From Shewanella maritima (GTDB lineage Bacteria; Pseudomonadota; Gammaproteobacteria; Enterobacterales; Shewanellaceae), in assembly GCF_004295345.1 (NCBI RefSeq), contig NZ_CP036200.1:1488001-1552000 (forward strand): a stretch of 64,000 nucleotides of DNA, in the 5' to 3' direction. Shown here in pieces: positions 1-8,366 of the stretch. Both the position numbers and the translations under genes were made by a program. Every line of letters starts with the position of its first letter. Positions within the stretch are counted from its first letter, which is position 1. The notes below the pieces were generated by a model. The model worked only from the letters and a program-made list of their open reading frames with translations, was not told the DNA's origin and made no database searches.

Positions 1-119
1 ATTGATGCTAAGCACTATTTTGCCACGTTTTAATAGCTCACCACCAATATTGTGGGAAAAAACTGCGCCTTTGGGGTATCATGCGCCCCATATTCGATAT
101 CTAAGCCAAGTAGTTTTTC

Positions 120-2033
120 ATGATCAACATTAGCCAAGCCCAGCTTATCCGTGGCAGCAAAACCTTACTCAATGAAGCCTCACTGACAGTCTACCCAGGA
201 CATAAGGTTGGGCTTGTGGGCGCTAATGGCACAGGTAAATCGTCACTGCTTGCGTTAATTAAAGGACAGCTACAACTCGACAAAGGTGAATTCAACATAC
301 CTAGCGGCTGGCAAATTGCCTCGGTAGCTCAGGAAACACCGGCGCTGGATACCAGTGCAATTGAGTATGTCATTGATGGCGACGTTGAATATCGTCAGCT
401 AGAGCAGCAATTACATGCAGCTCAACAAGCCGACGATGGTAATGCCATCGCGCTAATTCACGGCAAGATTGATGCGATTGGTGGCTATGCGATTCATGCT
501 CGAGCGGGCGCACTACTAGCAGGGCTTGGCTTTAGTGAAACGGAACAAAACAATCCAGTTAAGAGCTTTTCCGGTGGTTGGCGTATGCGCCTTAACCTGG
601 CTCAAGCACTGCTGTGCCGCTCAGACTTATTACTACTCGATGAGCCAACCAACCACTTAGACTTAGACACTACATACTGGCTAGAAGGCTGGATTAAAAC
701 CTACCAGGGCACCTTAATCTTAATTAGTCACGACCGTGATTTTATCGACGGTATTGTTGATGAAATCGTGCATGTTGAGCATCACTTACTCAATTATTAC
801 AAGGGTAACTACACCGCCTTTGAACGTATTCGCGCAGAGCGCATGGCGCAGCAACAAGTAGCCTATGAGCGTCAGCAAAAAGAGCGCGCGCATATGCAGT
901 CATTCGTTGACCGCTTTCGCTACAAAGCCAGTAAAGCAAAGCAGGCGCAAAGCCGCCTAAAAGCACTGGAAAAGATGACCGAGCTAATGCCATCTCATGC
1001 TCAGAGCCCATTTACCATGGAATTTAAAGCGCCAGATGCTTTGCCTAATCCGCTCGTGGCCATGGAGCAAGTTGCCGCTGGTTATGGTGACAAAACCATC
1101 CTTAATAAGGTACAGCTCAATCTGGTACCCGGCGCGCGCATTGGTTTACTCGGGCGCAATGGCGCAGGTAAATCAACACTGATTAAATTACTTGCCGGGC
1201 AACTTGAAGCGCAATCAGGTAAATACCAGCCAAACCCTGGGCTCAATATTGGTTATTTTGCTCAGCATCAGGTTGAGTTTTTGCATCTGGATGAAACGCC
1301 AATGCAGCATCTTGCACGACTAGCTCCCAATGCCAAAGAGCAAGAGCTGCGCAACTTCCTTGGCGGATTTGGATTTGACGGCGATATGGCTCTGTCGGTT
1401 GTAAAACCATTTTCTGGCGGTGAAAAAGCCCGTTTGGTGCTGGCACTATTGGTATGGCAGCGCCCTAACCTACTGCTGCTCGATGAACCGACCAACCACT
1501 TAGATTTAGAAATGCGTCATGCACTTACCGTAGCCCTGCAAACCTTTGAGGGCGCAATGGTCATTGTATCGCACGACCGTCACTTATTGCGCCTAAGCTG
1601 CAGTGACTACTATTTAGTTGATAGCGGTGAAGTCACTCCTTTCAATGGCGATTTAGATGATTATCACCAATGGCTGCTAGATGCAGCCAAAGCCGCAGCA
1701 GCGAGCGAGAGCAGCTCAACTAAGGAATCTGCACCACAGATTGATAAAAAGCAGCAAAAGCGTTTAGAGGCTGAATTACGTCAAAAGCTATCTCCGCTGA
1801 AGAAAAAGCAAGCCAAGCTAGAAAAAGACCAAGAAAAATGGTCAACACGCTTGAGCGAACTTGAAACCCAATTAGCTGATACCAGCATTTACGATGCCGA
1901 GAACAAGGCAAAGCTCACCAAGGTACTGGACGAGCGAGTTGAGCTTACGCAGGCGATGGAAGAAAGCGAAATGGACTGGCTAGAGCTTCAAGAAAGTATT
2001 GAAGCCATTGAGCAGGAAAATTCTCCACTTTAG
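120..2033 (+). CDS. yheS: ABC-F family ATP-binding protein YheS
   Basis: Soluble ABC-F ATPase of the type that acts on the ribosome rather than in transport. Two nucleotide-binding domains are visible and there is no membrane segment. The first has a Walker A motif GANGTGKS at residues 34-41, a signature SFSGGW near 149-154 and a Walker B LLLDEPTNHLD near 171-181. The second has GRNGAGKST near 343, PFSGGEKAR near 433 and another LLLDEPTNHLD near 460. The interdomain linker is rich in basic residues and the tail (about 530-637) is a charged coiled coil, as in E. coli YheS. The length of 637 aa is normal. In E. coli yheS lies next to yheT and yheU; here those genes are about 8.7 kb away, with arsenic, peptidase and GMC genes between. 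The family assignment is secure, the exact ribosomal role is not. Confidence 0.95.
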   Translation: MINISQAQLIRGSKTLLNEASLTVYPGHKVGLVGANGTGKSSLLALIKGQLQLDKGEFNIPSGWQIASVAQETPALDTSAIEYVIDGDVEYRQLEQQLHAAQQADDGNAIALIHGKIDAIGGYAIHARAGALLAGLGFSETEQNNPVKSFSGGWRMRLNLAQALLCRSDLLLLDEPTNHLDLDTTYWLEGWIKTYQGTLILISHDRDFIDGIVDEIVHVEHHLLNYYKGNYTAFERIRAERMAQQQVAYERQQKERAHMQSFVDRFRYKASKAKQAQSRLKALEKMTELMPSHAQSPFTMEFKAPDALPNPLVAMEQVAAGYGDKTILNKVQLNLVPGARIGLLGRNGAGKSTLIKLLAGQLEAQSGKYQPNPGLNIGYFAQHQVEFLHLDETPMQHLARLAPNAKEQELRNFLGGFGFDGDMALSVVKPFSGGEKARLVLALLVWQRPNLLLLDEPTNHLDLEMRHALTVALQTFEGAMVIVSHDRHLLRLSCSDYYLVDSGEVTPFNGDLDDYHQWLLDAAKAAAASESSSTKESAPQIDKKQQKRLEAELRQKLSPLKKKQAKLEKDQEKWSTRLSELETQLADTSIYDAENKAKLTKVLDERVELTQAMEESEMDWLELQESIEAIEQENSPL

Positions 2034-2070
2034 TGCTTTACTTAATAATCTGTTAAGGATGCCCCAATAG

Positions 2071-2103
2071 CATTGGTTTAATGCTAGCTTGCTTAAACCA
2101 ATG
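2071..2103. repeat. perfect 11-bp inverted repeat between yheS and the next gene
   Basis: CATTGGTTTAA at 2071-2081 and its exact complement at 2093-2103 enclose an 11-nt loop. No T run follows on either strand, so it is not a standard intrinsic terminator. It could be an mRNA stabiliser or a protein-binding palindrome in the leader of the next gene. Confidence 0.5.
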
Positions 2104-2140
2104 CGTGCTAGCACTTTGACTTTAGCTTAGGGGCAAAATC

Positions 2141-2599
2141 ATGGAGAGATTTATGACAGCTTTTGATCATCCAGCATTAGACCAGCAGCTGTGGCAACAC
2201 TGCGAGCAAGCCTACCTGGCTAACCCTAATCGCTATATCAGTTTACAAGACAACTACCACACCAATGTGAATCTCATCTTACTAGCTGAGTATCTTGATG
2301 CTCAGGGGTATTTCATTGCTAAAGCAAGCTGGCAGTCGCTGGCAAAGGCAATTGCAAGGTGGGAAGAGTTTGTACTTATCCCCTACCGCACGCTACGCCG
2401 CAAAGCCAAAGCACACACCAGTGAAGACGAGTATCAAAAAATGCTCGAAGTTGAGCTGATTATGGAGCGTAAATCACAGCAAATTATCCGCGCACAACTG
2501 GTTCGCACTGAAGGTGAAAGCAATCCGCAGCAATCGAATATTGCCGCTTACCTTAGTTTATTTGGTTTAGATGAGACCATTATCAGCACGCTCAACTAA
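2141..2599 (+). CDS. TIGR02444 family protein (DUF2390)
   Basis: Small soluble protein of 152 aa with no signal peptide. It resembles the TIGR02444/DUF2390 proteins of gammaproteobacteria, which often lie beside yheS and have no established function. A tryptophan- and tyrosine-containing N-terminal part (WQHCEQAYL) is followed by a basic helix (RTLRRKAKA, about residues 82-90) and a helical C-terminus. Two starts are possible. ATG at 2141 has AGGGG seven bases upstream. ATG at 2153 (MTAFDHPAL) has GGAGAG a few bases upstream and would give 148 aa. The sequence does not decide between them. A strong bidirectional terminator follows. Confidence 0.8.
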   Translation: MERFMTAFDHPALDQQLWQHCEQAYLANPNRYISLQDNYHTNVNLILLAEYLDAQGYFIAKASWQSLAKAIARWEEFVLIPYRTLRRKAKAHTSEDEYQKMLEVELIMERKSQQIIRAQLVRTEGESNPQQSNIAAYLSLFGLDETIISTLN

Positions 2600-2638
2600 C
2601 CTGAAAAGCTCAATATATCCTGCTCTAAAATAGATGAT

Positions 2639-2668
2639 AAAAAGGCGCTTTAAACAAAGCGCCTTTTT
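2639..2668. terminator. bidirectional intrinsic terminator
   Basis: AAAAAGGCGCTTT, a 4-nt loop AAAC, then AAAGCGCCTTTTT. It sits between the TIGR02444 gene and convergent arsJ and has a T run on both strands, so it can serve both transcripts. Confidence 0.9.
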
Positions 2669-2715
2669 GATTTCTGCCAGTATCATAGCTGATTATCACA
2701 ACCAACTAAGCAAGC

Positions 2716-3930
2716 CTACCTCGGTAACTTCAGTGCTAATAGCGCCGCGAGCAAGATAAATATAGCCGACACAATCAAGCAAACCGTTAGACCGTAAGCA
2801 CCAAAAAGCCAACCCGATAGTACGGTGCCAATTAAGCGCCCCATCGCATTGGCCATATAGTAAAAGCCAACATCCAGCGATACACCATCATCTCCGGCGT
2901 AGCTAACAATCAAGTAACTATGCAGCGATGAATTAATCGCAAACAACACGGCAAAGACCATCAAACCCGATAGCAATACTGCGCTCACCTGCCAGTTAAA
3001 ATGCAGTGATGCAGCAATAACTAACGGCACACTCACCAGTGGTAGCGCCCAGGCAAATGCCGCTTTACCGTTTGGCACCTTACCTTGCTTCTTACCAGTG
3101 AAATACGGCGCAAAGGTTTGCACTATGCCATAGCCAATCACCCAGCAAGCTAAAAAGCCGCCAACATACCAATGGTCCCAATCAAACTGACTGGCAAGGA
3201 ATACAGGCAGCGCTATCACAAACCAGACATCACGGGCACCAAATAGGAACATGCGCGCCGCAGACAAATAGTTTATCGCCTGACTCTTAGAAAAAATCTG
3301 CGAAAACTTAGGCTTGTTTTTGGCTTTACCCATGTCTTGCTTAAGCAGCATGATGCTCATCAGCCAAACCAGTGCCAGCGCGATAGCCATAATCATGATT
3401 GCAGTTTGAAAACCAAAGGCACTAAGCAATGCGCCACCTAAGAAAAAGCCCACGCCTTTTAAGGTGTTTTTCGACCCAGTTAAGATTGCCACCCATTGAT
3501 AAAGTTTACCCTGAGCATCACCAGGCACTAGCAGCTTGATAGAGCTTTTAGCGCTCATCTTATTGAGATCTTTAGCTATGCCAGATAGCGCCTGAGCCAT
3601 CATTACCCAAATGACTGTTAAGTAGGTTTCGGGCACTAATAGCATGGCAAGCGCGATAACTTGCATCGCCAGCCCAATATTCATGGTGCGGTTAAGCCCA
3701 AGCCTTGCCCCTAACCAGCCTCCGACTAAGTTAGTCACCACGCCAAAGAACTCGTAGAACAAGAACAGCATGGCAATTTCTAACGGCGCATACCCAAGCT
3801 GATGAAAATACAGCACCACCAGCATGCGCAGCGCACCATCGGTTAACGTAAATGCCCAGTAATTACCAGTGACGATAAGATACTGTTTAATCGCATCGGG
3901 CAGTGAGCTTAACTTAGTCAGCAGTGACAT
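2716..3930 (-). CDS. arsJ: organoarsenical efflux MFS transporter ArsJ
   Basis: A 404-aa major-facilitator permease with about 12 hydrophobic segments and no N-terminal extension. ArsJ proteins export 1-arseno-3-phosphoglycerate made by a partner GAPDH. The compound breaks down outside the cell, so the pair gives arsenate resistance without a reductase. The start MSLLTKLSSL and the sequence around GNYWAFTLTDGALRM agree with my recollection of the ArsJ family. The neighbouring genes make the assignment firm: the ATG lies one base after the stop of the arsenic-type GAPDH gene, and an ArsR gene leads the operon. No arsC, arsB or acr3 is visible nearby. Confidence 0.93.
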   Translation of the reverse strand: MSLLTKLSSLPDAIKQYLIVTGNYWAFTLTDGALRMLVVLYFHQLGYAPLEIAMLFLFYEFFGVVTNLVGGWLGARLGLNRTMNIGLAMQVIALAMLLVPETYLTVIWVMMAQALSGIAKDLNKMSAKSSIKLLVPGDAQGKLYQWVAILTGSKNTLKGVGFFLGGALLSAFGFQTAIMIMAIALALVWLMSIMLLKQDMGKAKNKPKFSQIFSKSQAINYLSAARMFLFGARDVWFVIALPVFLASQFDWDHWYVGGFLACWVIGYGIVQTFAPYFTGKKQGKVPNGKAAFAWALPLVSVPLVIAASLHFNWQVSAVLLSGLMVFAVLFAINSSLHSYLIVSYAGDDGVSLDVGFYYMANAMGRLIGTVLSGWLFGAYGLTVCLIVSAIFILLAALLALKLPR

Positions 3931-3931
3931 A

Positions 3932-4939
3932 TTACTTGTCCTGTAGTCCTACCATACGCATTAACTCAGCAGTGCGGTTAGCATAGCCCCACTCGTTGTC
4001 GTACCAAACATAGAGCTTCACTTGGGTGTCATTAACCACCATAGTCGACATAGCGTCAATGATGGCTGAGCGCGGGTCGGTGCGATAGTCAATCGACACA
4101 AGCGGTCGGGTTTCAAAACCTAAAATGCCTTTAAGCTCATTGTCTGCTGCATCTTGTAATAGCGCATTAATCTCTTCAACTGTGGTCGGCTGATTCATTT
4201 CAAACACACAATCTGTGATTGAAGCATTGAGTAAAGGCACGCGAATAGCGTGACCGTTTAAGCGACCTTTTAGCTCTGGGAAGATATGGGTAATCGCAGT
4301 TGCTGAGCCCGTCGTGGTTGGAATAAGGCTCATTGAGCAAGCGCGGGCGCGGCGCAAGTCTTTGTGAGGTGCATCAATAATGGTTTGGGTATTAGTGATG
4401 TCATGAATAGTGGTCATAGAGCCATGTTTGATGCCTAACTTTTCATGCAACACTTTAACCACAGGCGCTAAACAGTTGGTAGTGCAAGAAGCTGCTGTCA
4501 CAATTGGATGCTGCTCTGGGTCGTAAAGGTCATGGTTAACGCCAACAACGACATTTAACACACCTTCTTCTTTCACTGGCGCGGTAACCACAACACGCTT
4601 AACACCTTGATCAAGATACGCTTGCAGCACAGCCTTAGACTTCATTTTTCCCGATGCTTCAATCACTACATCGCACTGTGACCAATCAGTGTCGCTAATC
4701 GCCTTGTTTGATGAACAAGGGATAGTTTTGCCGTCCACCACAATGCTATCACCTGAGGCAACCGCCTCGTGATGCCACTTACCATGAATAGAGTCAAAGT
4801 TAACCAGATGAGCTAAGGTTTCTGCATTACCTGCTGGGTCATTAATTTGCACAAACTCAACTTCATCCCAGTCGAATGCGGCGCGCATAGATAAGCGTCC
4901 CATACGGCCAAAGCCGTTAATACCTACTTTAATTGTCAT
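3932..4939 (-). CDS. ArsJ-associated glyceraldehyde-3-phosphate dehydrogenase
   Basis: NAD-dependent GAPDH of 335 aa. The Rossmann motif GFGRMGR is at residues 9-15 and the catalytic cysteine is Cys152 in AASCTTNC. The phosphate-binding sequence TTTGSATA and the C-terminal [11 protein letters not shown] are also present. In this context the enzyme is expected to use arsenate in place of phosphate, making 1-arseno-3-phosphoglycerate for ArsJ to export. It could also work in ordinary glycolysis, but the position between arsR and arsJ, one base from arsJ, argues for the arsenic role. The ribosome-binding site GAGGA is seven bases upstream of the ATG. Confidence 0.93.
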   Translation of the reverse strand: MTIKVGINGFGRMGRLSMRAAFDWDEVEFVQINDPAGNAETLAHLVNFDSIHGKWHHEAVASGDSIVVDGKTIPCSSNKAISDTDWSQCDVVIEASGKMKSKAVLQAYLDQGVKRVVVTAPVKEEGVLNVVVGVNHDLYDPEQHPIVTAASCTTNCLAPVVKVLHEKLGIKHGSMTTIHDITNTQTIIDAPHKDLRRARACSMSLIPTTTGSATAITHIFPELKGRLNGHAIRVPLLNASITDCVFEMNQPTTVEEINALLQDAADNELKGILGFETRPLVSIDYRTDPRSAIIDAMSTMVVNDTQVKLYVWYDNEWGYANRTAELMRMVGLQDK

Positions 4940-5016
4940 TACTTATTCCTCAATACATTAAAACTATCTATAACTCATAAACTTGTTGGCGAATGCTTGC
5001 GGCTTTCTCGTCGCGC

Positions 5017-5427
5017 CTAGCAGCATTTACCATTGCGTGTTGGTCGGTCACCCATTTGCGCCAATCGCTGCTGACTATGGGCGATATATGTTTGGCTATT
5101 GTGTAAGCTGTCTAGCAGTACTTGCTGCATCCATTGTGGTAGCGATTGTGAAATGCGGTAAAACACCCACTGCCCTTGGCGTCGGTCTTGCAGCAAGCCC
5201 GCTTTGCGCAGCTGAGCTAAATGACGGGAGATTTTTGGCTGGCTTTCATCTAATGCTTGCATCAATTCGCAAACACAAAGCTCCTGCTCCGTTGCGATCA
5301 ATAACAAGCTCAATAGTCTGGTTTCATCGGCAAGTGATTTATAAAACGTAAGTGGCGATATCACTGCTTCACGCAGCTCAGTAGCAGGCGAATCGTTTGG
5401 AATAACTTCATTTGCAGCTTGTGTCAT
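5017..5427 (-). CDS. arsR: ArsR/SmtB family metalloregulator
   Basis: A 136-aa winged-helix repressor, first gene of the arsR-GAPDH-arsJ operon. It has the family recognition-helix region SQPKISRHLAQLRKAGLL at about residues 62-79. The alpha-3 metal-binding segment reads ELCVCEL, giving Cys51 and Cys53. The third cysteine of the classic CVCxxC motif is replaced by Met56, and two extra cysteines form the extreme C-terminus (Cys135-Cys136). As(III) binding by Cys51/Cys53, possibly with the terminal pair, is an inference. The start follows GAGGTGAAG at a normal distance. The N-terminal 20 residues are longer than in E. coli ArsR. Confidence 0.92.
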   Translation of the reverse strand: MTQAANEVIPNDSPATELREAVISPLTFYKSLADETRLLSLLLIATEQELCVCELMQALDESQPKISRHLAQLRKAGLLQDRRQGQWVFYRISQSLPQWMQQVLLDSLHNSQTYIAHSQQRLAQMGDRPTRNGKCC

Positions 5428-5482
5428 CAGTCTTCACCTCTAAATAAACCAATAAAAATGAACTTGTGAATTAGCATAGCAG

Positions 5483-5499
5483 GGTCAGCACATATGACC
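5483..5499. promoter_or_regulatory. candidate operator palindrome upstream of arsR
   Basis: GGTCA, seven bases, TGACC: a perfect 5-bp dyad about 55 bp upstream of the arsR start, just upstream (on the minus strand) of a possible -10 element TATGCT. It could be an operator for ArsR or another regulator. This rests on symmetry and position only. Confidence 0.3.
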
Positions 5500-5515
5500 T
5501 GAAGTTCTACGCTAA

Positions 5516-5551
5516 ATATTCGAAAATAAATATATATGAATTTCCGAATGT
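5516..5551. promoter_or_regulatory. candidate AT-rich ArsR operator
   Basis: An AT-rich tract bounded by ATTCG (5518-5522) and CGAAT (5545-5549), about 90-120 bp upstream of arsR. ArsR/SmtB operators are typically AT-rich imperfect dyads, so this is plausible, but the distance from the start codon is larger than usual. Confidence 0.3.
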
Positions 5552-5634
5552 GTCAAATCAAATTTTTACTGTTGATTGAAATTAGCGAGTTCCGTTCAGT
5601 AGAACTTTACCTGAGAGCCAAACCTCAGGCACAA

Positions 5635-5660
5635 AAAAGGGCTGAATAATCAGCCCTTTT
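5635..5660 (-). terminator. intrinsic terminator downstream of the M3 peptidase gene
   Basis: AAAAGGGCTG, loop of six bases, CAGCCCTTTT, followed on the minus strand by a T run. It lies about 70 bp beyond the stop codon of the peptidase gene and before the arsR promoter region. Confidence 0.8.
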
Positions 5661-5727
5661 GCTCTTAACCCTTAGCTCTTAGCCCTTTTAATGGCTCATG
5701 GTTAAACCAATCTAAGCTAAACTTTGG

Positions 5728-7875
5728 TTACTTCAGACCACGACGAATCAGTAGTGCATCCGTTGTTGGCTCTTGACCTCTAAAGGCCTTGTAAGCGTCC
5801 ATTAAGTTCTTGCTGTTACCCACAGCTAAAATGTTTTTACGGAAGTTATTGCCGTTTTCGATCGTTAGACCACCGTTAGCTTGTACATAAGCATATGCAT
5901 CAGCAGCTAAGATCTCACTCCACATGTAAGCGTAGTAGCCCGCTGAGTAACCGCCGCCCATTGAGTGCGAGAAGAAAGCTGACTTATAACGTGGTGGTAC
6001 CGCTGCAATGTCTACACCATGCTTTTTCAGTGCAGCATGCTCGAATTCATTGATATCGCCAATCTTGTCAGAAGCTGAAACTGTGTGCCATTCCATATCT
6101 AGCAGCGCAGCTGCCATATACTCAAGGGTGTCGAAGCCTTGGTTGAAACTGCGAGAGGCAATCACTTTATCCAGTAGCTCTTTTGGAATTGGCTCACCCG
6201 TTTTGTAGTGCTTAGCATAGTTAGCTATCACCTGAGGGTGCGCCGCCCAATCTTCTTGGAAAGTCGATGGGAACTCAACAAAGTCACGTGATACTGCAGT
6301 ACCCGCAAGGCTTGGGTATTTCACATCAGAGAAGATACCGTGCAGGCCATGACCTAACTCGTGGAAGATGGTTGTTACATTGTCATAGCTAACTAATGTC
6401 TTTTCACCTTCTGGGCCTTTAGGAATGTTCATTACATTCACAACCACTGGCTTTTGCTCTAAAAGCTTAGATTGACCAACGAATGAAGACATCCACGCAC
6501 CGCCACGCTTACCGTCACGAGCAAAGTAGTCCGCATAGAAGATAGCTAGGCTATCACCGTTAGCGTCAAATACTTCGTATGCTTTTACATCTTCATGGTA
6601 CACAGGTAAGTCAGGGCGCAGTTTGAAGCTAATGTTGAATAGTTTGCCCATGGTGTAGAACACACCGTCATTTAGCACGCGGTCAAACTCAAAGTATTGC
6701 TTAACTTCAGCTTCGTCTAGGTTGTACTTATCTTGACGAACAAGGTCGGCGTAGTATGCCCAGTCCCAAGGTTGCAGCTCAAAATTACCACCCTTGGCTT
6801 TAATCATGGCTTGAATATCAGCCGCTTCAACTTTAGTTTTTTCAACAACTGCTGGCACCATAGAACCTAGCATGTCGTATACCGCTTGTGGTGTTTTCGC
6901 CATGCTAGTTTCAAGACCAAAGCTCGCCCAGTTGTCGTAACCTAGCAATTGCGCTTTTTCAGCGCGCAGCGTTGCCAAACGCGCAACGATTTTACCGTTA
7001 TCAGTTTTGCCTGATTGAGCACGATTTGCAGAAGCTTTCCATACACGCTCACGTAGCTCACGGTTATCTAGCGAGGCAAGAATTGGCTGACGTGTAGTGT
7101 TAGTGATGTTAATGGCGTATTTACCATCGTGACCTGCAGCTTTTGCAGACGCTGCAGCAGACCTAATTTGTGAATCAGAAAGACCAGCAAGCTCGGCAAC
7201 ATCATCAACAATCACTTGAATGTTCTTGGTTTCTTGCAGCAGGTTTTGACCAAACTGAGTCGTCAGCGTTGAGTGCTCAGCATTAAGTGCACGAATGGTT
7301 TTCTTTTCAGCGTCTGAAAGTTTTGCGCCCGCGCGGATAAAGTTTTTGTAAGTGGTTTCAGCTAGGCGCAGTTGCTCGCTATCTAGACCTAGTTGATCGC
7401 GTTTGTTGTATAGGGTTTCAACACGCTCAAATAACTTAGGGTTTAGGTTAATGTTATCTGAGTGACCTGCAAGCTTAGGCGCCATAGTCTTTTGAATTTG
7501 GCGACGTTCAGCGTTGCTGTCTGTACCAACAAGGTTAAAGAACACGCGTGATACGCGAGTTAATAACTCACCTGAACGCTCCATCGCAACAAAAGTATTT
7601 TCAAATGTCGCTGGCGCAGGGTTGTTAGCAATGGCGTCAATTTCTTTTAGGTGCTGCTGCATGCCCAGCTCAAATGCTGGCATGAAGTGCTCATCTTTAA
7701 TCTGAGTAAAGTCAGGTGCTTGATATTGCAGCTCGCTTTTGACAAAAAATGGGTTAGCGACAACTTGCTGCTCAGTTGCAGATACGGCTTGTTGTGGTGC
7801 GCTTGTGTTCATCTGCTGACATGCAGTCATTAGCAGAGTCGAAGTAATTGCCACAGCAATTAATGACTTTCTCAT
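5728..7875 (-). CDS. dcp: M3 family metallopeptidase, peptidyl-dipeptidase Dcp-like lipoprotein
   Basis: Zinc oligopeptidase of 715 aa. The N-terminus is a lipoprotein signal (MRKSLIAVAITSTLLMTAC, lipobox LMTAC), so the mature enzyme should be anchored in the cell envelope with the catalytic domain probably in the periplasm. The zinc motif HELGH occurs near residue 507 in TTIFHELGHGLHG. The downstream region with GFDTLEYMAAALLDMEWH and the Gly-rich GGGYSAGYYAYMWSE segment is typical of the Dcp/oligopeptidase A family. E. coli Dcp is about 680 aa and lacks a lipobox, so this is the envelope variant common in Shewanella. It degrades short peptides, probably for nutrition. It is monocistronic, with a terminator downstream and a 490-bp spacer upstream. 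Confidence 0.93.
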   Translation of the reverse strand: MRKSLIAVAITSTLLMTACQQMNTSAPQQAVSATEQQVVANPFFVKSELQYQAPDFTQIKDEHFMPAFELGMQQHLKEIDAIANNPAPATFENTFVAMERSGELLTRVSRVFFNLVGTDSNAERRQIQKTMAPKLAGHSDNINLNPKLFERVETLYNKRDQLGLDSEQLRLAETTYKNFIRAGAKLSDAEKKTIRALNAEHSTLTTQFGQNLLQETKNIQVIVDDVAELAGLSDSQIRSAAASAKAAGHDGKYAINITNTTRQPILASLDNRELRERVWKASANRAQSGKTDNGKIVARLATLRAEKAQLLGYDNWASFGLETSMAKTPQAVYDMLGSMVPAVVEKTKVEAADIQAMIKAKGGNFELQPWDWAYYADLVRQDKYNLDEAEVKQYFEFDRVLNDGVFYTMGKLFNISFKLRPDLPVYHEDVKAYEVFDANGDSLAIFYADYFARDGKRGGAWMSSFVGQSKLLEQKPVVVNVMNIPKGPEGEKTLVSYDNVTTIFHELGHGLHGIFSDVKYPSLAGTAVSRDFVEFPSTFQEDWAAHPQVIANYAKHYKTGEPIPKELLDKVIASRSFNQGFDTLEYMAAALLDMEWHTVSASDKIGDINEFEHAALKKHGVDIAAVPPRYKSAFFSHSMGGGYSAGYYAYMWSEILAADAYAYVQANGGLTIENGNNFRKNILAVGNSKNLMDAYKAFRGQEPTTDALLIRRGLK

Positions 7876-8366
7876 AGATTAACTCCATTATTGTTATTTT
7901 GAATAAACGGTGACGTTACAGATACGGCAACTATTTAGTTGAGCAAAGCCAGATTTACTTGAGCCAAGCCCAATAAATAGTTATCTATAAACACTGCCTA
8001 GATAAGTACGGAGCATGTCTACAGCTAATCGTCACAGCAACGTCTTAATGCATAAGTAACGAATCAAGCATACTAATGTTATGTTGTAACGAGTGTAAAG
8101 GTGTAAAATGTAAGGAAAGCTATTGAGATACAAAATAGGGTGAGTTGTTAATAAAAAGTGTGATCTAAATACTGTAAAACCCGCATTCTCAGAGCTTTTT
8201 ATTCATGTCTAAACTCACAACATGAAAATGGTAAGTTAAGGACTAAAGCCACTATTATCACTTATCAGAAATATTTCGCTCAAAGTTAACTTCAACCTAG
8301 TCTAGATTAAGCATACGATATGCTGCTCCCAAGTACATTGAGCGAACTTCCTAAAAGAATCGACGA
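7876..8366. other. intergenic region between dcp and the GMC gene
   Basis: AT-rich spacer of 491 bp. It must hold the dcp promoter (minus strand). I see no open frame of useful length, no RNA gene and no clear hairpin with a T run after the GMC stop codon. Confidence 0.5.

Noticed and set aside
4983..5351. 122-aa plus-strand open frame opposite arsR
   Set aside because: It lies entirely in and around arsR, has no recognisable domain, and arsR on the other strand is clear.
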